DNA of 64,000 bases from Cunninghamia lanceolata (lineage: Eukaryota > Streptophyta > Pinopsida > Cupressales > Cupressaceae): positions 3,331,001 through 3,395,000 of the forward strand of contig BSBN01000445.1 of NCBI GenBank assembly GCA_027924645.1, written 5' to 3'. This document shows positions 1 through 11,464 of this stretch, one piece after another (within the stretch, counting starts at the first letter, position 1; each line of letters opens with the position of its first letter). The position numbers were made by a program, and so were the translations under genes. The notes under the pieces were generated by a model. That model was not told the DNA's origin and did not search any database. It saw only the letters and a program-made list of their open reading frames with translations.

Positions 1-950
1 AATCTACCTCCACCTCTATATCCACCTCTCTGATCTGTAGAAATCCCCTTACCCTTCTCATTGCTATTCTAAACTTCACTAGTAGGTTTGCCCCTACCTC
101 TGTTTCCTCTTCCATAACCTCCCTGCCTTTCTTGCTTCCTCTTCACCCTCTCTTCAGCCTTGATGGGTAACTGAAAACACTCTCCAAGTGTTTTTGGTAC
201 TGCTAACCCAATCTCATCTTGCAAGTTATACCTAAGCCCATTGAGGTATCTTGCCACAATCTCTTCTTCATCTTCCAATCCACCTCTGATACTAAGCTTA
301 TGAAATTGCTCAGTATAGGACATAACATCTATGTCCTTTTGCTTCAGATTCTGTCTCATCCTCTTTGTCTGAATAGAGTAATCAGATGGAAGGAATTGGT
401 CCTTCATCATATCCTGCATCCTACCCCAAGAAGTGATTTTTGATGTACCTCTAGCCACTCTTTCTGTCTGCACACTACTCCACCAAGTAAGTGTTGTTCC
501 TCTTAGTTTTGTCTTTGTAAACTTGATCTTCTTTTCATCATTCATCTCCTCATACTCAAAAAAAATTTCCAGGGCATCTATCCACCCTAATACCTCTTCA
601 CTATCCATCTTCCCCTGATAGATAGGTAACTCAATGTTTGCCTTAGTTCCACTTCCTTGGATTGCCTTCAACAATCTTACAAACTTCTTTTCTTCAGCGT
701 CTAACTCATCCTCAGGAGGATTCTCATCTACATCCTCATCTCCTTCTGAATCATTTTGTTCATCCTTTCTTGGATTCTTCTCTAATGCTTCTAATCTTGC
801 CAAGATTGTTGCATTCTCCCTTCTTACTTGCCTCAGCTCTCTGTCTCTGGCAACATCCTGTTCTCTTCTGTCCCTTAGCTCTTTCTCTCTTGCCTCTAAG
901 GTTTCTCTCAGCTCAACATTCTCTCTTGCAATCTAGTTCTTTGGAGGCAT
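1..950 (-). pseudogene. gag: Ty3/gypsy-type gag, partial and interrupted
   Basis: Gag is the structural protein that packages retrotransposon RNA. The ATG at 950-948 is followed after five codons by TAG (935-933); the frame then stays open to a second TAG at 71-69 and continues with Gly/Arg-rich sequence to the window edge. Visible parts are an acidic N-terminal stretch, then the retrotransposon-gag core with LTWWSSV, ARYLNGLRYNLQDEIGL and LGECFQLPIKAEERVKRKQ, then an RGRGKP-type basic tail. The core aligns by eye with the gag at 18420-19328. I chose the ATG at 950 because it lies about 70 bp after the primer site, as in the sister element. Both stops fit C-to-T change of a CAG codon. Confidence 0.8.
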
Positions 951-1020
951 CTTTACAAACTCTCACAAACCTTATCTTCTTCACAAGATCCACAACACCT
1001 TCAAGGATCTACTAGCTAGA

Positions 1021-1030
1021 TCCGATACCA
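1021..1030 (-). promoter_or_regulatory. primer-binding site, initiator Met-tRNA type (TE-1)
   Basis: The minus strand reads TGGTATCGGA, one change from the plant TGGTATCAGA site complementary to the 3' end of initiator tRNA-Met. It lies 7 bp inside the LTR end proposed at 1038. Confidence 0.65.
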
Positions 1031-1037
1031 AAAATTA

Positions 1038-2740
1038 TGCAGAGCATCAAGGACAGTAGGACAACAGTATTCATAGACTGTCATAACTTGAACAAATTAA
1101 CTTCATACTAGCAATTTGCATCACACAACTTGGCCAACACATGGTCTCTGACCCAATAACTTCAATCTACACCTTCCAAGTCTAATTCCCAACAAGACTC
1201 CCTCTAACCCACCAAACAGGGTCTGCAGGACAGCAGCCTTACCAAAGTCTTCAAAGACAGTCATAACACCTCACTGCTCCATTGTGTAGACAGTCACCAT
1301 GTCTTCTTTGTGAAGATCTCCATTGAGACACACTCAAACTCATACAACTTGTTAACCTCTCACATACATACATATCTAATGTATTCATTGACAAAACCAT
1401 ACTAAACCAACTTACCAAGTTTCTTCCTTATGACTGCTGCCCTCTACTCCATTTCAATACATAATTCTGCAGGGTCATTTACAGGTTAAACTCAGACCAC
1501 ACCATCCTCCTACCTTGCAATCCTTTTCAAGACCATGCATTGATTAATATGTAACCCATTCCATTGAGCAAAAATAGAAAAATGTCAATGAAATGGCAAA
1601 AATCCATGGGACTGTCAAACGAGTCCTTAACTAGGTTTTCAAACCTACTTTCAGAGGAAAGAGAAATGCAGAGACAAATAAGAATTTCAAAAGCGCAAAT
1701 CAATTGCACAAGACAGGTGACACTCCACCCTAACCAACCATCTAAGGTATTCCCCACTACACATCCGTACAAGTATGGATAAAAGCAGAAAACAACGAAT
1801 TACTAACTATGACAGTAGATTTGAGAGCAGTTTAGAGGAAAATAAGGATTTCTTTCACCTAGTTTTGTGTCAAGTCTCCAAACAAAGCTTAAATCAAAGG
1901 TGGTTCAAACCTCTTTCCTTCCATTACAAACTTGTGCCATGGCAGTGTCGTACATGTATGGAATACACAAAAAAATAGCAAGTTTGGTAAGGAGACAGCA
2001 ATAAAATAAAAATAGTTTGGAACTTCTACTTGCATAGTATATCTTCCTCCTATCTCAAGGACACAAATTCACACCAATGGACAGCCAATATAACAACCTT
2101 CACTCCCACTCAACCATCATTTCCCAACAATGCCGTACAGCACAGTAGTATAGGCTCCAAGTATACAAGAATGCAGAAAAATACAAAAAAAGGCAGAAAA
2201 ATAGTTTTTTGTTTTGTTTCTTATCTCATCTCCAGCAAATATCTCTCAAATACAACTTGGTAGGCTAGAAATAAGCCTCAATATTTGCATGGAATGGTTG
2301 GGAACCAAGGAAATTGCCCAAACCATCCAAATCTCTTCTTGACTCTAACTGCAGTTATAAAGATTGTTTTAGAAACTGACTTCTCTTGGACTGAAATGAT
2401 TGTTTGATGACTAATCTTGCTTCTTAACATGTATTTAACCTTTGGACAAGGTTATAACTCACCCTTCCAACTTTTGACATGCCTCTAAAGGCTTAGAACA
2501 TGAAGACTTAAAATGACTACCTACGACAAACATTAAAACAAAAAAAACTAACCTATAACTGCCTTTTGACACAAGATTGTCCTCTACAACATGGAATAGA
2601 TTCTTTTAGACATTTGGACATAGTTGAATTACAAACATGGCATTAGCCTTATTATAACATGTAAATGGTCTCCAAGACCTCATTAAACAAAACAACTTGA
2701 ACTTTAACCAAAATTTAGACATCTAGGTGCTCCTGCACCA
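1038..2740 (-). repeat. 5' LTR of TE-1 (about 1.7 kb)
   Basis: On the minus strand it starts TGGTGCAGGAGCACC at 2740 and ends TCTGCA at 1038, giving TG...CA ends. The start is nearly identical to the LTR starts of the second element (17031 and 20975). No coding potential is apparent in it; short open frames at 1527-1782 are taken as chance. Its partner LTR is beyond the left edge. Confidence 0.7.
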
Positions 2741-2900
2741 CTTCTACCCTTAGGACCTGAACCGAGTAATTGATCTATGAGGTCCTGGTTTAGTTTTCAC
2801 TCTTTCATCTTTTCTTCTTGTCCCTTGTCAATTTTTTGTTACTTAGTTTTACTTGTTCCCCTTGTTGTTTTCTAGCCTTTGTTTTTGTGGGTGTCTCCAT
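2741..2900 (-). pseudogene. ORF1 N-terminus, second copy in the 3' LTR
   Basis: The ATG at 2900-2898 begins the same Lys-rich N-terminus (METPTKTKARKQQG) as the copy at 14249. A one-base loss in the run near 2850 shifts the frame, and the copy is cut at 2741 by TE-1. At two codons where the 5' LTR copy has stops (TAG at 14133-14135, TAA at 14166-14168) this copy reads CAG and CAA, showing that those stops arose after insertion. Confidence 0.7.
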
Positions 2901-4518
2901 TCTACCCTACCTGGAATAACATAGACTGACTTCAATTTATCAATCACAGAGGAGTTTATGTGCTTACCCCTGATTGCAGAAATTGTTGAATTCTTTTATC
3001 CTTTGTTTTTACCCTTGTGCTTTCACTGTGCCTCCAGAAAATCTCCTCTGGTTTCAATTGCTTTGATTGGGAATGTTTCTACAGAGGATTTTATTCAAGT
3101 CACCATTAATGTCTTCTCCTGTGAATTAATGTGGCTAGCTTTTCAAAATTGATACAACGTTCATTGTTAGTGAGACTTTCCTAACTTTATGCTGATATGT
3201 ATACTTCATTTGGCACTATTTTTACTTATATGTTTCATAACTCAATCACTGTGACCAACCAAATGTCCTTTCGATACACTATATCACTATCGGGAAGACC
3301 CTTCAATCCTCCTACTGATAGACTTAACCCCTTTTCCTTTGATTTCCAATGCTTCAGGGAGACATTACAAGGCTTACTCGATGCAGGAGTGAGTGTTTGC
3401 ATTGTCATCAGCTTGACTGGAACCATCACTATGAGGCTATCATGTAGTCCCGATGTTTTGAGTTTCTCTGATATGTTTTATCTTTGTTTTACCCGTCAAG
3501 ATAAGTCTCCCCAAAATAGCTCTTTAGTTCTTTTGTCAGAGTAGCTTCATCGTCAGTGAGATCTATAAGGTCTACTCCGATAGTGTTAGTCTTTCTGAAA
3601 TTTATGTTCTATTGGTAGGAGTTTCATCGATATCATTGGTGATTTCAATCATTGGAGTAACTTATGTAGTCAAAAGGACTAAAAGACATCACTCGATCAT
3701 CAATGTTTCTCTGAAAGGAGTATTGCATTTACTTTATCAGAATGAAAGTGTGTGTCTCTCACCGAAAACCATTCATCACCATGACTAATAAACCCGGTAA
3801 GACATAAGGGCTTTACTCTGATATGTCTGCTTATATCAATGAGTTCCATTTGTTATTTTATACATTAGTACGACTTTCTCTTAAGGTTCTTTATGATTGC
3901 TCTGACTTGCAAAGTCAACAAGACTTAGACCTTGTGCTTCGATGATGCTAGTCTTCCTGATATACATATTTTTCAATTATCATTTTGTTCTTCAGCAAGA
4001 ATTTTGCTGAAAATGTTTCCCTGGCCTTCATCATCAGAGTGAACTATTTTTGTGGTCTTTCCTGATTATATACTTCTTCCCTATGCAATTTTATTTAACT
4101 TCATCGGTGAGACCAGGTGCTTATCCCTCTGAAAAAATCTATCAGTATGGCTAATGAGTTCAGGGGAACATAACAGCTTCATCCTGATCCTTTTGCTCTC
4201 GCCAATACTTCAACTTGTGTTAGTTTTTGAATTCTCATCTTTGAGACTTCAACTGTCTCTTCCTGATTATGGACAAAATCTATTTTGTATAGACATATGG
4301 TTCATGGATTGAGGAAATGTGACTAGGGTCTTTCCAAAATTGAATAATCTGAGGTTTTTATCTATCATAATGAAGGAATTGGGATTATTGGTTAACAGAG
4401 GTGACAATATGGATCTTGTCACACAAATTGTGGTAATTTATTTTGATCACAGAGTTACATAGTGGCTGTATAAAACTAATGCAAGCTAGAAAAAGAGAGA
4501 TTTTTTCTAGTCTCAACA
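2741..4518 (-). repeat. 3' LTR of the Tat-like element (proximal part)
   Basis: The LTR starts on the minus strand at 4518 with TGTTGAGACTAG, directly after the integrase end region, and runs left until TE-1 interrupts it at 2740. It is a diverged copy of 14089-15492 plus 20981-21373. A GTGGCTCTGATT-containing stretch lies next to 4518, and I see no convincing polypurine tract there. It includes the first 160 bp of the LTR-encoded ORF1. Confidence 0.8.
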
Positions 4519-4702
4519 GTGGCTCTGATTGGGGATGCATACCCCTTTGTGGGTATGACAAGAATCTAGATTTCTAGGAGAGTAGACCAAGTGTTTTATT
4601 TGTTGGATGTGGCAATTGGAAAGAATTTGGAAGTGGATGGAAATGGAGTGGAATCCTATACTACTGTGCATGGAAAAATCTATTTGTAAAAAGGTGTTTT
4701 TT

Positions 4703-4810
4703 AAGAATTGTCCATGCACTAGCAATTCTTGACCTTTTCCTAGACTACTATCCATGGAAAATTTAAGAAAAGAAATGTTTCAGGAATTGTCCATGCACTG
4801 GCAATTCCTG
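4703..4810. other. two covarying hairpins near the 3' end of pol
   Basis: AAGAATTG/CAATTCTT (4703-4710 with 4723-4730) and CAGGAATTG/CAATTCCTG (4781-4789 with 4802-4810) each enclose a 12-base loop beginning TCCATGCACT. The two units are about 79 bp apart and form a diverged duplication. The stem differs at one pair (A-T against G-C) without losing pairing. Confidence 0.6.
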
Positions 4811-6191
4811 ATTCTCTCCTAACATTTTTTGTAGATAGTAAGAATCTTCTCCTCCTTTGCCAGTGATAACAAATGACCCTGCCCATAATGCCTCAAATTT
4901 ACCATGTTTACCCTTTTCCTGTGCTCTAGCATTCCACATAAGGACCATGTCATTCTCCTTAAATTTTCTTTCCTTGGCCCTTTTATCAAAGAGATATTTT
5001 GTCTGTAGCTACAACTTCTCATTTTGTTTTTGGGCCTCAGTCCTCACTTCATCTAATTCAATCAATTATTCTAATCTCTCCTCCATGGGTTGGGGGACAT
5101 CTAAATCCTCTTGAAGAATAAATCTATAAACTGGTATGAGATTATGTATTGGTAACCTAGCCTGGGTTCCATATACTAACTCAAACAGTGATTTCCCTAT
5201 AACCTTCTTTACAGTAATCCTATCTGCCCATAAGGCTAACCTCAACTTTGAATCCCACACCTTTTTATTATTGTCCAAGATCCTTTTTATGATTCTTAAG
5301 ATGCTTTTGTTGCTAGATTCTACCTGACCATTCCCCTGAGGATGATATGGTGAAGTGTAGGAGATTGTTATGCCATAATTTTCACATAATGATTTAAACT
5401 CCTTAGATCTAAAACACATACCATTATCTGTAATAATTCTCACTGGCACTCCAAATCTTGTAATAATGTTTTCTAAGAGGAAATTTATCACTACTTTGTT
5501 GGTAGCCTATTTTGTTGGGATAGCTTCTATCCACTTGGTAAAATATTCAGTGGCTACCAGGATCCAATTTTGTCCTCCACTTGACTTCTTGGCAATTTCT
5601 CCTATGAAATTGATTCCCCACTAGTGAAATGGAACATCTATTTTCATGGATCTTAGTGGCAGGGCTCCCTGATATTTGAGCTTACTAGAGAATTTTTTAT
5701 AGGCTTCAGATCTTCTGACATAACTATAAGCATTTTTGAATACTTCTGGCCAATAATACCTAGCTCAAGATTCTATAGGTAGTGGTCTTTGCTGAGAAGT
5801 GTCCTCCACATGCACCTTTGTGTGTCTCTTGCAACACCTTTTTAGCCTGTGTCTTATCTAAGCATAGTAGCAAAATACCATCTCTATTTTTCCAATATAA
5901 GTCTCTGTCCATGAAAATACATTTTGATGCTTGTAATTTCAATGTTCTCTTCTAATTTTCATTTAAGTTTCCAAAACATTTTAGATTCTTCAAATGATAT
6001 ATTATATTGGTATAGCAAGATGTATGCTCTATGCTTGTAGCACTGTCGTTTTCTTCATCATCTATATTGTAGACTTGTGATGCCTCCAAATTAGATTTAG
6101 TCATCAATTTTGCTAAGCCCTGTCCCCTAACCAGTTTAGTGATCTAAATTTCTATGTTGAACTCTTGGATTCAATTAATCCACCTAAACCT
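4763..6191 (-). pseudogene. int: Tat-like integrase, broken
   Basis: Integrase joins element cDNA to the genome. The minus strand shows an HHCC-like N-terminal region at about 5942-5660, with THKGACGGHF retained but the paired cysteines replaced. The core follows to 5066: a WGINFIG segment where the first catalytic Asp of the DDE triad reads Asn, then IITDNG with the second Asp, then NGQVESSNK with the Glu. A C-terminal part with GKFEALWAG sits at 4763-4948. Stops and frame changes separate these pieces (frames differ between 5760-5942 and 5066-5491). The protein ends about 245 bp before the 3' LTR. It is certainly non-functional here. Confidence 0.8.
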
Positions 6192-6554
6192 TCATTCAGT
6201 AACCTCATTTTGAACAAATACATCCTTTGTTGCAACATTTGGCACATACGCTATCACCTGAGCTCCCACTAGATAAGGTCTGAATGATTTTACTGCTTTG
6301 ACTAAGGTATAGGCTTGCTTTTCTATTATGTCGTATTTTAATTCAGCCCCCTGAAGTGACTTGCTAAAGAATGAAATTGGTTGTTCAAATCCTTCAGTGT
6401 TCTTTTGCAGTATTATTGCAAGTACTATATGGTATGATGCAAAAGAGAATATTTGAAACGGTTTGTCAAATTCATGGGACTTTAATATAGGGGCTTCTTT
6501 GATTGCCTTTTTAATAGGTCCAAAAGCTTCAATTGCATTCTCTGTCCATTCCAC
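6192..6554 (-). pseudogene. Ty3/gypsy RNase H, catalytically degenerate
   Basis: This domain follows RT directly in the usual Ty3/gypsy position. The fold signature remains (VLAIILQKN, QPISFFSKSLQGAELKYDIIEKQAYTLVKAV, FRPYLVGAQVIAYV), but the first catalytic Asp reads Phe (FSFASYH, codon TTT) and the Asp expected after the PYLVG strand is absent. Asp to Phe needs two base changes, so this looks like loss in the ancestral element rather than late decay. Retroviruses and dual-RNase-H Tat elements are known to turn this domain into a connection or tether, which fits the second RNase H at 7661-8239. Confidence 0.7.
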
Positions 6555-7508
6555 CTATTCACCCTTCTTTAAAATCTTGGAAATAGGTTTTACTATTTCA
6601 ACAAAATTTGGAGTGAACCTCTTGACAAAGTTGATTTGTCCAAAGAAAGATTGGATAGCCTTCACAGCTTTAGGGATGGGAATTTGGTCAATGGCCTCCA
6701 CTCTTGCGGGATCTATTCTTATTCTATCTTTTAAAACTATGTGGCCAAACAACTTGCCCTCTGTTACAGTGAAATGACACTTTTTAGGATTCAATGAGAT
6801 CCCATATTCCAAAGATTTAATAAAAATTTTCTCCTAGTGTGTACAATGATCCTCAACTTTCTTGGAATATGTTGTCAAGTCATCTTGATAAACCACCATA
6901 ATTTCATTAATTAAACCAGTAAAAGCCACATCTATTGCTCTTTAGAATGTTGCTCCAGCATTTGTAATCCCAAATGGCATTCTTACATAAACATATGTTC
7001 CCCAAGGTGTAGTAAAAGCAGTTTTGAATTGTTCAGATCCCTTGACTTTTACCTGGTTGTATCCCGAGAAGCCATCCATCATGGACAATAGTTCACAACT
7101 CGTGACTTTTTGCAATACTGCTTCCATGTTAGGAAGGGGGTAATTATCCTTAAGTGAGGATTTATTCAAATTTCTAAAGTCCACACATAGTCTAATGTCC
7201 CCATTTTTCTTCCTGACAGGCACCAAGTTTGAAACCCAAGAAGAATGTCTAATGGGTTTGATAATAGCTCCATCTCTTAGTTTTGTGAGTTCTTCAAGCA
7301 TCTTAGGGGCCAATGTGGGATTGACAGGTCTCTTCTTTTGCCTAAATGGTTTGGCATCTAGCTCCAATGGTATCTCATGTTGGAAAAGATCTTCTCGGTA
7401 TGCTTTCAACTCATCATAGGACCATGGAAATACGTGGCTGTACTTTCTGAGTAAATTGATGAGCATGCTCCTAATTTTGGGATTCATTTTTTTTCCCAAT
7501 ATACACAT
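6555..7508 (-). pseudogene. Tat-like reverse transcriptase
   Basis: RT copies element RNA into cDNA. In order on the minus strand: LVPVRKKNGDIRLCVDFRNLN, then SMMDGFSGYNQVKVK with the first catalytic Asp, then TAFTTPWGTYVYVRMPFGITNAGATF (to 6942), then a YQDDLT box in the strand after the next stop (about 6890), then the thumb region with NPKKCHFTVTEGKLFGHIV and AIQSFFGQINFVKRF (6812-6555). Stops near 6940 and 6813 break it. The YQDD box is complete, so the damage is nonsense rather than active-site change. Upstream, 7509-7660 carries more polyprotein in a shifted frame. Confidence 0.85.
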
Positions 7509-7660
7509 TCTTTGGGGTTGTTTATGTTCCCAGGTTATTTCTTCAAGATCATTTTTTACTATGGGTATGCTCTTTGCCTTGAGTCGATCATGCCCGTCAA
7601 ATACTCTCTCTAACGCTATGAGACCCTTAGGTATTTTATTTTTTTTAACTGAACTATCTC

Positions 7661-8239
7661 CTAACCAAAGAGAGTTTCTTTTCCATCTACTTCCTCCACA
7701 AACACATTGAAATCAATTACTTGGGCTTCATATTGATCAACATAGTGTAGGAATTTGATTAGATCTATGTTATCATTAAAGACTTGCCAATTATGGATGT
7801 TATCTGGAACTGCTGGTCTAGTTTTGAATTCTACTTCAGTAATATCTGCTAGTGTGATATCATCCCTTTTCAATGCTATGTTTCCTAGGAAATTGGCCAT
7901 TATATTTTCTGACCTATCTATCCAGTTAATTGAGAAGGTATCAAATAACTCAACGTCATCCCAGACATCATTTTTATATTGCTTCAACCTTTTATTCTTG
8001 GATGAATACTTCCCTCTGACTTGGGATGTAACTAATTCAGAATCCCCATATATAGTAAGGCATTTTATTTTGTGTTTTATGGCAATGTTCAGACCAATGA
8101 GCAGAGCCTCATATTCTGCTACATTGGTAGTGCATTCAAATGTCAACATGATTGAGTACTTGAAGGTATTACCAGTCGGTGAGATAAATAATACTCCTGC
8201 TCCATTACTAGCCTTACTACATGCACCATCGAAATACAT
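7661..8239 (-). pseudogene. second RNase H (archaeal/plant-type) between protease and RT
   Basis: The minus strand encodes an RVT_3-like RNase H: YFDGACSKASNGAG with the first Asp, TTNVAEYEALLIGL with the Glu, LTIYGDSELV with the second Asp, and RSENIMANFLGNIA where the last acidic residue (normally ...AD.L) reads Asn, a single G-to-A change from Asp. About 60 further residues follow. It lies in a different frame from the protease and RT. Known Tat elements carry such an acquired RNase H; here it sits before RT rather than after the Ty3-type RNase H. It probably replaced the degenerate domain at 6192-6554 in function. Confidence 0.75.
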
Positions 8240-8315
8240 CTTCCATACATCACATTCATCTTTTTGGGCTTCTAGATATACTGGATCAATGTTCTATAAT
8301 TATCGCTGGCTTTTC

Positions 8316-9350
8316 TCAACTCTGAATGCACCCAAGGTCTATATCACAAAAGAAATTTACTTGATTTTGGTTAATGCATTCAATGATGTTTTCATACCTT
8401 GGCTCTCTGCATAACTTAATTTCCTTTTCTCCCACTGGTATAGTTGCATAGGATAGATCTAATTGAATGTTCCCTCTTGCCATTGCAGCCCATTGTCTTG
8501 ATAATAGCATCCTGTAATATGGTGGGATATCAACCACAGTGATGTCAACATTAGATGTCTCTTCAGGGTAGGCACCTAACTTTATTTCTACATCCTTCAT
8601 AATGCCCACAACTAGAATGGACCTATTGTCCATTGCATAACACCTACCATATGTTGTGTCAACCCACATTCACAGCTCCTTCATAACTACTACCGGCATA
8701 ATATTCATTGTTGCACCTGAGTCAATCATGCAATTTCTTACTAGTCTATTTTTTATCAACAAAGTGGTGTAGAAAGGATCTACTTGTGAGGGATTTTTTG
8801 TCAGAGTATCACCCAGGTATACCTCAAGAATTTTAATAGTCTCCAATTGGACATTATTTATTTTATTTCCAAATTTCTGTTGTTCTTGATTTGGTATATC
8901 TGAAATTATTTTGACCACTGTATTTCTGTATTTGTCTACCTTCATCATTTCAAGGAGTGGTACTGATATCTTTACCTGAGATATTGCTTGGGCAATGTCA
9001 AATGAGAGAGTTATTGTTTGATCATTCTTTTCTATTTTCATATGCCCTTTTTCTTCAACTGGCATTTTATCCTTTGTCTTATTTTGCTCAGTCTTTCCTA
9101 GTTCTTTATGTGAGGGTTTCATGTTATTTTTATTATAGTTTTGATCTTTTATAAAGACACTCCCAGGTGTTCCTTGATCTGCATTGACTATCCTATTCCT
9201 TATATTATAACTATTCTTAGCCCGTACCACCGTAACCATTGTAAGAGATCTCCTTTCTTCTTCAGTAGGTTTTCTCCATTGACAATGTGGTGGCTTATTA
9301 GGATCATAAGTATTTCCCCTGTAGTTGTCCTCCTGATCTAAGAAGACTTC
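8316..9350 (-). pseudogene. Tat-like aspartic protease region
   Basis: The aspartic protease cleaves the Gag-Pol polyprotein. The active-site segment reads NCMIDSGATMNIMP near 8700, followed by an in-frame TGA (8672-8670), after which the frame continues with the second half (DIPPYYRMLLSRQW, about 8530). N-terminal to it are about 170 hydrophilic residues linking to the nucleocapsid part of gag in the same frame. The stop falls inside the protease, so no complete enzyme can be made. Frame is lost before the RNase H at 8239. Confidence 0.75.
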
Positions 9351-11241
9351 TTATCTTCCCATATTAACATTATATTTTTGGTTCCCCACATAATACTCAT
9401 ACCCGTCTTCTTCTGCAAAAGAATACTCTTCATCTATCTGGTAAGGTGTAACTTCAAGCATATTTATGGTATGGTTGTCTCTTTCATAGCCATAAGATAC
9501 TTCTTCTTGTTGTACTGATTTGGCCACTATACAATATTTAGGTAAATGGGGCAAGTTACATACCAAGCACCATGGATTATCTTCTACCACATGTGCCCCA
9601 TTTCTTTTTAGAGGGTCAGGAGTATCCTTGCCATAATTTTGCCTTATGTTATTCTCCACAGGTCTTCAATCTTTCCAATTGGTATTATATGGCATGTCAT
9701 GCAATCTTGGTCTTTCATTCCTATACTGGTATTCTTGTTTATTTTGGGGGTTATTTGACTATTGAGGCATTATGAGGTTATCCCTTTTGCTAGTCATCCC
9801 TAGCCTTCTTGTTATTTTCAATACTTATAGCTACCTTTTATGCCTCTGTCAAGGTTGTGGGAGCTTTATTCTTGAGTTCATACTCAGTCTTTGGATCAAA
9901 ATCCTTTCAATAAATAATTAGAGCTACTGAATAAGTCAATTTGGATCCATGTGGTATTTTATTATGCAGTTTGGAGAACCTTTGATTGAAGTCGTATACT
10001 AACTCATTCTGGTATTTCTAGATGCTTATTAGCTCATGCAGAGCAAATTTAGGGGCATACTAATTTCCATACTGTTCTTTGAATTGGTCGTGGAAATCTG
10101 CCATAGAATAAATTGAGGCATCTGGTAAATTATTAAACCAATCCTTTGCATCTTTAGTTAGAGACATCATGAATAATCTCATTTTTACATCCTCATGTTC
10201 TATACCAATATCTTGTACAAAGGCATTGAAGTTTCTAATATGATCTTCAGCTGATATTACATTATTTTTAGTGAATTTGGGGACCATATTTCTCCAGCTG
10301 TTATGCTTAGGGTATGGATATAATTGATATTTTATTAAATCAAACTGTCTACACACACTCATGAGATTTTGTGGAGCCATATTCATAGGTGGTGGATTGG
10401 AGTAATACTGATATCCATATGGAGGTGGATGGTAAGCATGTTGTTGTATGTGTTGTTGAGGGTGTATATTCTAAGGTGGCATATGCTGGTGATGTTGTGG
10501 GATGCCATTGTGACCTAGTGGTGGGTGATATTGGGGAACACTACCAGTATTTGGGGGTTGGGGTCTCTGTGATGGCATGCTATGTTGAGTGTATGGCCTT
10601 GAATTATCTCTTGTATTAGGAGGCATTCTTGAAGTAATCAGAGCAGTTGTATTCTGAGATATCCCATGTGAATTGGCATTATTACTTTGTTTGTGTGGAG
10701 GCACATATTTTAGAGGTTTTGTTGTCTGGATATTTAATTGTGCCATTTGTTGGTTTATCTTGTGGCTTTCCTATATCATCTGTTGTCTCCTCCTAAGCTG
10801 TTGTCTCTACCATTCCAAATGTATTTCAATTTCCTGGTTACTCATAGCATCAAAATCAACAATATGGTCTACCAACCCCTCTTGGTTTTCTTCTCCTTGT
10901 GATAAAAATCCCCTATCAGACTCTCCCTGTTTCTACCCTTTTTCTTCATTCAACCTTTCCTCAAATTCAGTTACTTCTTGAGAATTTGTCCTGTAACTGA
11001 GGATATTATCATTTGTATTGATCTTTTCAGGAGGTGTTGAGGGATTTCAACCATCATTATATATTAGGGAGTTAAATACTATAAAAGGCTATTCTGATGT
11101 GTTTATAATGTCTTCAAGTTGTTTGGGTATTGCTTCACCCTTATTTGTATTGTTCTTTCCTCGAGGAGGTCCCTACTTGTCTGTGAATCTAAAATTATTT
11201 TTCTTGGGACTTTCTTGATGCATAGATCTTCTTCCATTCAT
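9351..11241 (-). pseudogene. gag: Tat-like gag
   Basis: I place the start at the ATG at 11241-11239, about 200 bp after the primer site. The frame runs through repeated TAG/TAA stops: a Glu-rich N-terminal region, a Pro/Gln/His-rich stretch (10746-10400), then the gag core (MVPKFTKNN, SAEDHIRNFNAF, MRLFMMSLTKDAKDWFNNLP) to 10060, and on to about 9780. A frame change near 9775 leads to 9659-9351, which carries a zinc-knuckle-like CLVCNLPHLPKYC (CX2CX3HX4C, one residue shorter than usual). The total is about 630 codons. Most stops sit where CAG or CAA would be expected. Confidence 0.75.
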
Positions 11242-11446
11242 GTTTGATGATACAGTATACCTGTGATGTCTATCATCTATCTTTTTTTATATGATATCTA
11301 TTTCATCAGTCATAAAATTTTAGAGTCGCCACCTACATTCTTGTAAGTAGGAAAATGATTACAGTTCTCCCCAGCAGAGCCTTGAATATGTTATGATGCT
11401 TTGAGATAACTCTATGATGGAAGGTAGAAATTCAAAATGAGCTTAA

Positions 11447-11464
11447 TCCCCAGTAGAGTCACCA
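11447..11464 (-). promoter_or_regulatory. primer-binding site of the Tat-like element
   Basis: The minus strand reads TGGTGACTCTACTGGGGA, four bases inside the LTR end at 11469. It resembles the TGGCGACTC...TGGGGA type of site seen in Tat/Ogre elements (recalled as tRNA-Arg, not checked). A related GGTGGCGACTCTAAAA lies in the leader at about 11321-11336. Confidence 0.7.

Larger units (their letters stand above)
1..2740 (-). mobile_element. GAG-only LTR retrotransposon TE-1, 5' part, runs off the left edge
   Basis: Read on the minus strand the order is a long LTR (2740 to 1038), a Met-tRNA-type primer site (1030 to 1021), about 70 bp of leader and a gag frame that continues past base 1. The same layout and spacing recur in the complete element at 15493-20975, so the two belong to one lineage although their LTRs are clearly diverged. 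The right end interrupts the ORF1 region of the Tat-like 3' LTR: sequence resumes at 2741 with CTTCT, matching 14089-14093 in the uninterrupted LTR, so CTTCT is the likely right target-site copy. The other end and copy lie outside the window, so whether RT is present is unknown. Confidence 0.75.

Noticed and set aside
2958..3544. Plus-strand frames of 64-115 codons in the Tat 3' LTR
   Set aside because: They are antisense to the element, not preserved as open in the other LTR copy, and without recognisable motifs.
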